Assembly (NCBI RefSeq): GCF_037038585.1
Contig: NC_092520.1
Location: 196,518,706 to 196,582,705 of the forward strand
Direction of reading: 5' to 3'
Source of the DNA: Patagioenas fasciata
Taxonomy: Eukaryota; Chordata; Aves; Columbiformes; Columbidae
DNA length: 64,000 nucleotides
Under the pieces are notes generated by a model that had not been told where the DNA came from, did not search any database, and saw only the letters and a list, made by a program, of their open reading frames with translations. The translations under genes and the position numbers were made by a program. This document shows positions 58,501 to 64,000 of the stretch, piece after piece. The stretch's first letter is position 1. The number at the start of each line of letters is the position of its first letter.

Positions 58501-61500
58501 ATTTGATTTAACTGAAGTTGCAATATGGAAGACGGTGGCAGTGGAAATTGCTAATAGGACCTGTGCTAACATCCTCCCTGGACTGAGCTGAAGCATGAAG
58601 TAGTGAGACATGAAGCTCAGAAAGCCTTTGGTGGCATGGCAACATTGTTAATGGTAGATAAATTAGAAGTACAGTCAGTAGTTCAGATGCAAGTTCACTA
58701 GATCCTGATTTTCGGAGAAGAAAGCAGCCCTGGGTGATGCCATTTCATCTGGAAGTACACCTGTTAGTTGCTGCAAAGGGACTGGTTAGACATAAGGTGG
58801 AGCAGTCAGATTGTTTTCTGATATAGAGTGGAAGTAGAAACAGGATAAAACCCCAAAAATGTTCAAATGAGGATGTGGATATTACTAAGATTAGTTTATT
58901 TCAATGTGATTAAAGAAAATTCCTCTTCATCTCTTTCACAGAAACAATTAAATGGTTTAGCTGAAACAGCTGGAATTTAGATGACAATAGAAGCACATAC
59001 TTGTAAAGGACATCAAATCACCATTTTTTAGAGATATAGAAAAGAAATCAGACAGGATGTAATAAATAACTATATTGGATTGCTGACATGAAAAGAAATA
59101 GGTATGGGATTTTTTTTGTCTGAATTGACAAGTGGCCTTTGGTTTTGTAAACACAACTTTGGTCTTTCTAATAAACATGTCTAAAAATCTGATTATGTCT
59201 GAAAATCATATAACTCAGAATAAAACCCTCCAGAATTTGGAAATAAATCCTCTTTTTAAAAATTATCTACATCAAGCTTTTAAATTTTTGATATTATTTA
59301 CATTGACAATGAATTGAAGATACAACTATTTTCAGGTGTAGAAGTATTTACAAGACAGAAGATTCAAATTAAGCTTTTAAATTGAGTTGAATTGTGTATG
59401 TGGGGTCTGTTATACTACTTGAAGAGGAAAAAATGAGGAAGTAGAAAAATGTTATTGGTGATTATTATAATAACTGCTGTAAAATTTGATTATATTATGA
59501 CTGTTACTATTTTGGTTCTTAATAGCAGTAACATCACATTTCCCAACTCTTCAATCAATTTTTATGATCATGATTGTTATTGTTATTCCCAGTGTGGGTA
59601 GTTATAGCTCCTGAAGGGCAAATCTTTCATCAAACATTTATTTGTACCCCACAGCACATTCAAACCCTGATTCCTTTAGTTGTCTCAAGATCCCACTGAA
59701 TTGTTTATAAAGACTTCTCATGGCAAAATCCAGTACTGACTACATCTTTTGTTTAGGACAAATGGATCTGGAGAGACATGTACTTGGCTTTAAATCTGAG
59801 GAAGCAAATGTATGAGGGTAAATGTACAACAATGACTCTTCCTTTTCTTGTTCAATAACAAAGTAATGTCATACTTTTCTTGCCATGAACAGATAGAATG
59901 AAAATGCATTTAAAATTAATACCACACTTTCATATTTAGATGATTTCTTCATTTAGTTATGGCAAAGGCTGAAATGTTCGAGAAGTTGTTAGATTCTCTT
60001 GATCTATGGATAACTACCTCTGATCATTTTACCTATGAAAAAAAAAATCCAAATAACAGTAATACAGTGAACCTTTTTCCATAGTGATATATTCTAAATT
60101 TTTGATGGAAGGTGAGTATTGCAGCTTCAGAAGTTAATTTGTGTTTATAATAGTAATACTGTCATCACAAGAATGCAGTAGGAGAGTTGTTTGACAGATA
60201 AATTTTCTTGAATTAAAGTAGATAAGTCTTAATCTTGATATGTGCTTTAGCTGTAGTCTTAGGCTGGCTGGAAGAATAAAAATATCTCAGTAAGCACTAG
60301 ACATGCCTTGTAATCATGCTCACGTTAGAAGTGTGATAAATGTGACTGCCTAGTTGACTAGATTGCCTTTATAGTCAAAAGACTGATACATTTTACACTG
60401 TAGATACCTGAAATGAGATTAATCTCTTTTCATTACCTTTGTAGGACAGCTAAATTTACAACACAAAGGTAGTATGGAGCCCACCAAAGAAGTACATTAC
60501 ACTAAGATTTTCGCATATTGGAAACACAAGTTGTAATTGTACTCTGTTCTGAATTACTAGGACTATTGACTTTAAGAAGGACATAGCCTTCTTATGGGAG
60601 GCTAAAGAGCAATCTGTGATATCTTTGCATGTTTTACTTATGCATATTGAGCTATACGTGGTGAAGCTAATTTCTGGCATGTAAAATTACTGAGCTTTTG
60701 CAGGCAATGTGTGCTTTCATTTCAAGCACTGTATCTTCCTTTTGTTAAGTGTTGGACTGAATCCATATGGACTGAAATATACCTAAACAGATGTTTAATG
60801 ACTCCATGATCCAATTTAACCTGTAGTACTAGAGATATCCATGTAATGGAAATCACATATTTATTTCCTGAAAACTTGAGCATTTTCAATAATTGAAGAT
60901 TTTCAATCCCCTGCAAGATATACATATTTGCATGTTCTCACAACCTCATACATTCTCAGAGTTTATGTCTTAAAATAATGAATATGATCTTCTCAGTATA
61001 ACTTAATGCATATTGTGCCACAGAATTGGTAGCATCTGAAACCGAGGTATTCTCAGATCACAACAAATGATTTTACTAGCACTTCTTCTAGAAATGATAA
61101 TACACCTTGCAGGTGTTGAAGCATTTATCATTTGAAATTCTGAAATTCTTTCTCAGAAGCTGATTACAGTATCTGTTAAAAATTTTTGTGTTATTTTCAT
61201 CTATTGAAACATTGTACAAATCATTAGTTAAGTCAGCATTTTAAAAGACTCAAGCTCAGTCATAATTTAAATCTTGCCTCAAACCTGCCTATCTGTCTGA
61301 CCTGCATTGTGTTACATGCACCTGGATGTTTGAGACTAAAAGTGTCAAGACATCTTGATTGCTACCAGAACTTTAAAATAGTTTCCACCTCCTTATGCCT
61401 GGGGAAACTAAACCATGAAGTAAGTATTGCCTCAGTCGTTCATAGTAAAATTCATGGAAGAAAATCACCTTGCGTAATTTTAAGAGTTAGTTTGGAAACC

Positions 61501-63392
61501 TGCTGTGAAAATGCTCAAAGCTAGCCAAAGCACTAAGGCAGACCTGCACTGGACCTTCCTTAGAGTAAGCTCTCTCTAAAGGTGAAAACAGCTAAGATAG
61601 CAGATATAAGATAATGGTCTTTAAAATTGCTTCTTTAAAACAAACAAACAAGCAAACTTTTTTTTTTTTTTTTTAAGATAACTGTTGCACTGTATTTTAA
61701 AAGCCAGGGCATTCATTAAGAATGTGAAAAAAGAGGTAGCTACACCCACAGGGAGTGTTTAAAGTAAACAGAGACAAGAAACATGCTTTTATCTTAATTA
61801 AATGACAATTAAGAGAACTCCTCCAGGTAACCAGGCAGATGCTTGCAAACTATAAATTGATGGCATGTTAACTGTCATTATGACGGCTATTAGCTCTTAT
61901 TCTTAAAATTCTAAACTGCAAAGGTGCTGGAGAAATGTTTGACTATCATGGGACTTGATTACAAAATGTGTCTGTCTTTCAGTAGACCTGGAGCAATCAC
62001 TGGAGAGACACACTCAAGTGGACCTGAAGGTATACTTAGAAATTATGCTGGCAATTTTATAATCCTGAAAGTATTGAAAACAGAAGTTAAATTCTTGAAT
62101 ATAATTTTGATTACTTAGAAAAAATGCTTTTGGAGAAAACAAAATTCCTGTGTGAAAAGATAGTGGTTTTGCACAGAGCATTAGTTTTTAGCGTACTTAT
62201 GTTGGGTGTGAATCTGTCTGGCTGTGTTCTAGATGCAACATTTATTAATAGATGGCAAAAACAGACAGAAAAGCAGGTCAAATATTTTCTCTCCATGAAA
62301 CTTAAACAGGCAACAGACAAAACTGAAATCTAGGCAAAACAATAACTCACAACTTCCCTCCTTACTGTGCCACATTTACCTTCATTATGGGGTAAGGAGT
62401 ATGGGTGTGGAGATTACGGGATGTTAAGTGCACTGGCTATGAAAGAAATAATCAGATTATTAGTACTACTTTAGGTGTCCTATAATTTTTTACTTAATTA
62501 CTTGGACACACATTTGTGTAAGTTTTACAGAGATTTACGGTCGACTCAACTATATCCCACCACAGGAGGCAGCACACCTCTACACATTGGTTACATCTCA
62601 GCCTCTTCCTGTACAAACCCAATCTGTGTAAACATTAACAAAGTCTGTAAATTTTTTTGCATTTTCAACCACAGGGATGTGAAATGTGAACAACAAAGTT
62701 TTCTACTTTTTTTGGGACAACAGTCCAGGCACTGCTGATGAAGTCAGTGCAGCAAAAAAAGCCAAGCTCTAACCAAAACAACCAAACAAATTAAAAACTC
62801 CACCACATTTTGTCCTTCTAGTCCACAGTAACAAGCAAGGGTAGTCACTTTCTTTCATCCTATATTTTATGTCCTACCTTAAGGCAAAAGGAGTAGTATA
62901 GTAAATTGTGAAACAGTTGGGTTTTTCAGCTTTGTCATGATCAAAGGATTCCTTATTCCCATTTGGGGATAAAAATATCTTTAAACTTTATTTTCTTACT
63001 TGAAACTTCAATGATACAATTTATTTCTGAGACCAAAGACTCAACATATTATTTAAAACCAAGCAGAAGATACTTCTTTTCGTGATCCTCCCACAAATTA
63101 CACATTTCAGGGTTTTTATTTATCCATATATTTAATTTTTGTCTTTATGTTCATTATCTTAGCCCAAAATATCATTCAGTTGCTCACTACGATCTCTGAT
63201 TACTCTTCATTTGATCAAGTTTGAGCAGTAAGCATGTGTCCAAGTGAAATTCTCCGTTTTTTCCAGGCTGCTAGTCCACTCCTCTTCTATCACATATTAC
63301 CCATTATTCTTATGAAAAATTTCACTTAGTCAGTGGATTCTTGTAATCATTTGTCTTTAACATAACTTTACATAACTCTCCTGCTGCTTGTG
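55595..63392. other. Long gene-free AT-rich stretch
   Basis: About 7.8 kb with no supported gene or interspersed repeat. Homopolymer runs lie near 57341-57353 (A) and 61658-61675 (T). The 69-codon frame at 57160-57369 ends in a poly-lysine translation of an A run and is not convincing. Confidence 0.5.
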
Positions 63393-63520
63393 TCCTTCCT
63401 TCCTTCCTTCCTTCCTTCCTTCCTTCCTTCCTTCCTTCCTTCCTTCCTTCCTTCCTTCCTTCCTTCCTTCCTTCCTTCCTTCCCTCCCTCCCTCCCTCCC
63501 TCCCTCCCTCCCTCCCTCTT
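63393..63520. repeat. Homopyrimidine satellite (CCTT)n then (CCCT)n
   Basis: All 128 bases are C or T: CCTT tetramers to about 63480, then CCCT tetramers. The FLPS and GRKE frames on the two strands are artefacts of the repeat. Confidence 0.95.
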
Positions 63521-64000
63521 GAACATGGAGCATAATATTGATGAAGGTTTATTATATGTACCCATATTTAATAGATTTCATTAACTTCTGCATTAAACTC
63601 GGTGTGTCTTTCTGTCTCAGGTGACATCTCTCATTTTGATCCATCAGCCATATGCCTCTTCTACTAAAAAGCCATTCACACTTCATATGCTTCATACTGG
63701 ATAACATCCTTTAGTTTGCTTTAGCAAAACTAAGTGTAGAACTCCAATTAGTGACTTATTTCAAATTCTTATGTGGGCTTCCTTTAATCTTTCTTTTCAA
63801 CCTAAAGAAAAAAACAATATCTCAAAAGCCTGTTCCAATAAAATGACAATAGGAAAATTCCGGGAAGAGAATATATATATATTTTTTTTTTCTTTTTTTT
63901 TTTTTGAGGCTTCTATAGATATCCCGAACTAGTTATTCTGAGAATGACCATGACCAAAAACATGATAATTCAAGAAAAAATATCTTCCCAGCATGTACAA
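63521..64000. other. Gene-free AT-rich end of window
   Basis: Nothing recognised apart from a short (AT)n and T-run patch near 63870-63905. Confidence 0.55.

Overview
This window looks like a piece of a bird genome, from an intergenic desert or a very large intron. It is AT-rich with ordinary vertebrate-style microsatellites. The interspersed repeats are almost all CR1 LINEs (the dominant avian retroposon, with a short octamer tail instead of poly(A)) plus solo LTRs of endogenous retroviruses. I found no Alu/B1-type SINE, no L1, no host coding exon I could defend, and no RNA gene. The two close CR1 copies, one with a long undamaged reverse-transcriptase frame, suggest a lineage with fairly recent CR1 activity; the species cannot be named from this.

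Layout. 1-588: decayed plus-strand CR1. 2740-3470: repeat-like segment of unknown class. 5430-7461: 5'-truncated CR1 (+) with an intact RT frame. 8185-8741: two CR1 tails (-) in tandem. 8916-9449: solo LTR, family B (-), 4-bp target duplication. 9976-10805: possible further LTR (+). 15453-15789: homopurine satellite. 21076-21124: perfect 23-bp inverted repeat. 24106-25242: second young CR1 (+), broken. 25786-27265: old CR1 (-). 39887-42680: old CR1 (-) split by a solo LTR of family A (+, 40215-41960), itself split by a family B LTR (-, 40981-41634). 45236-45475: isolated CpG-rich island. 47352-48394: second, undivided family A solo LTR (+). 51664-51829: CpG-containing C-rich satellite. 55149-55594: CR1 tail (-). 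63393-63520: homopyrimidine satellite. The remaining sequence appears unique and non-coding.

The most interesting structure is inside LTR family A. Between its TATA box and its AATAAA signal lies an unusually long presumptive R region. It holds 11 (47.8-48.1 kb) to about 13 (40.6-41.0 kb) short hairpins in two alternating types, CTCGC...GCGAG and CGTGC...GCACG. Many stems are preserved by paired changes or G-T wobbles, and nearly every 3' arm is followed at once by TGTA or a close variant. The family B LTR in the first copy has integrated into the apex of the last hairpin. All elements are solo LTRs or fragments, so no complete provirus is present.
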